Shown here: positions 63,623 through 64,000 of the stretch, piece by piece
How the letters are laid out: each line of letters opens with the position of its first letter
Position numbering within the stretch: the stretch's first letter is position 1
NCBI RefSeq assembly: GCF_913773725.1
Contig: NZ_CAJYGK010000160.1
Coordinates: 124,001-188,000, forward strand
DNA: 64,000 bases
Reading direction: 5' to 3'
From: an uncultured Aquabacterium sp.
GTDB taxonomy: Bacteria > Pseudomonadota > Gammaproteobacteria > Burkholderiales > Burkholderiaceae_C
Notes under the pieces: model-generated
The model's input: only the letters and a program-made list of their open reading frames with translations
Told to the model about the DNA's origin: nothing
The model's database searches: none
Made by a program: the position numbers and the translations under genes

Positions 63623-64000
63623 ATGAACGCTTCTCGAATGCGGGCCGATGTGCTCGCGGGCATCACCACCGCGTTTGCGCTGGCTCCGGAGTGCATTGCC
63701 TTCGCGCTGGTGGCCCATCTGCACCCCTTGATGGGCTTGTATGGCGCCTTCATCCTGTGCACGATCACGGCGCTGTTCGGCGGTCGCCCGGGGATGGTGT
63801 CGGGGGCTGCGGGCTCGATGGCGGTGGTCATCGTGGCGCTCGTGGTGCAGCACGGCGCGCAGTACCTGCTGGCCACGGTGCTGTTGTCCGGGCTCATCAT
63901 GCTGGCGTTCGGGCTGTTGAAGCTCGGCAAGCTGGTGCGCATGGTGCCGCACCCCGTCATGTTGGGCTTCGTCAACGGGCTGGCCATCGTCATCGCCACG
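63623..64000 (+). CDS. SulP-family inorganic anion transporter, 3' truncated by the window
   Basis: The first 126 codons of a SulP/SLC26-type anion transporter. The N-terminal domain is clear: [50 protein letters not shown]. The remainder and the usual C-terminal STAS domain lie beyond the window. The substrate may be sulfate, bicarbonate or another anion. A TACCAT at 63567-63572 could be a -10 element. Confidence 0.85.
   Translation, partial: MNASRMRADVLAGITTAFALAPECIAFALVAHLHPLMGLYGAFILCTITALFGGRPGMVSGAAGSMAVVIVALVVQHGAQYLLATVLLSGLIMLAFGLLKLGKLVRMVPHPVMLGFVNGLAIVIAT

Overview
The window is a high-GC chromosomal segment that reads as a free-living, motile betaproteobacterium of the order Burkholderiales (Comamonadaceae / Sphaerotilus-Leptothrix-like). 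The evidence is the codon usage, three chemoreceptor genes, a PEP-CTERM exported protein, NirBD with a NIT/ANTAR antiterminator, tRNA 2-selenouridine synthase with SelD, and a XylM/AlkB-type diiron hydroxylase beside a fused ferredoxin-reductase. No rRNA, tRNA, CRISPR array, transposase or integrase was seen. The long frames antisense to real genes are GC-driven shadows and are left out.

Layout. 1-1.4 kb: KtrB (partial) and KtrA potassium uptake. 1.4-17.6 kb: housekeeping and envelope genes (aromatic aminotransferase, acyl-CoA ligase, YaeQ, lipase-like hydrolase, AmpG-like permease, M48 protease, MocR regulator divergent from a DUF2917 protein, lipoprotein, metallo-beta-lactamase-fold hydrolase), mixed with three MCP chemoreceptors that all have sigma28-like promoter motifs. 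17.6-20.8 kb: an AT-richer, probably acquired patch with a winged-helix/nucleotidyltransferase pair resembling an AbiE-type toxin-antitoxin module, a lone winged-helix protein and two gene-free stretches. 20.8-24.6 kb: Baeyer-Villiger monooxygenase, acyltransferase-like hydrolase and AraC regulator. 24.8-27.3 kb: hybrid sensor kinase with a substrate-binding-protein-like sensor. 27.8-35.9 kb: one nine-gene antiporter operon (Ca/Na exchanger, MnhA-G, CPA1 antiporter). 36.1-41.0 kb: 5'-nucleotidase, PEP-CTERM protein and a frameshifted GAF-PAS-GGDEF protein.

41.2-49.2 kb is a nitrate/nitrite assimilation cluster: a PP2C-kinase fusion, a FocA/NirC channel, a NasR-type NIT-ANTAR antiterminator, Rnk and NirBD. 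The leaders of the channel gene and of nirB each contain a hairpin with the same AACGAC hexaloop, and the channel leader also has an intrinsic terminator, so NasR-type antitermination is likely. 49.25-56.5 kb is a selenium block: selU is translationally overlapped with a Phn-like ABC importer (probably for a selenium oxyanion), divergent from selD, which is followed by a DJ-1/PfpI protein and a CxxC flavoprotein. 56.6-60.0 kb has outer-membrane phospholipase A, a DUF1264 protein, a thioesterase and an EAL phosphodiesterase. 60.1-63.5 kb has an AraC regulator divergent from a XylA-like reductase and a XylM/AlkB-like hydroxylase, with a 21-bp-spaced direct repeat between them. The window ends inside a SulP anion transporter.

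Least ordinary items: the NasR-type leaders, the regularly spaced MocR operator array, the selenium/Phn-like operon, the toxin-antitoxin-like pair with its 18-bp repeated operator, and the GC-repeat frameshift in the diguanylate cyclase.
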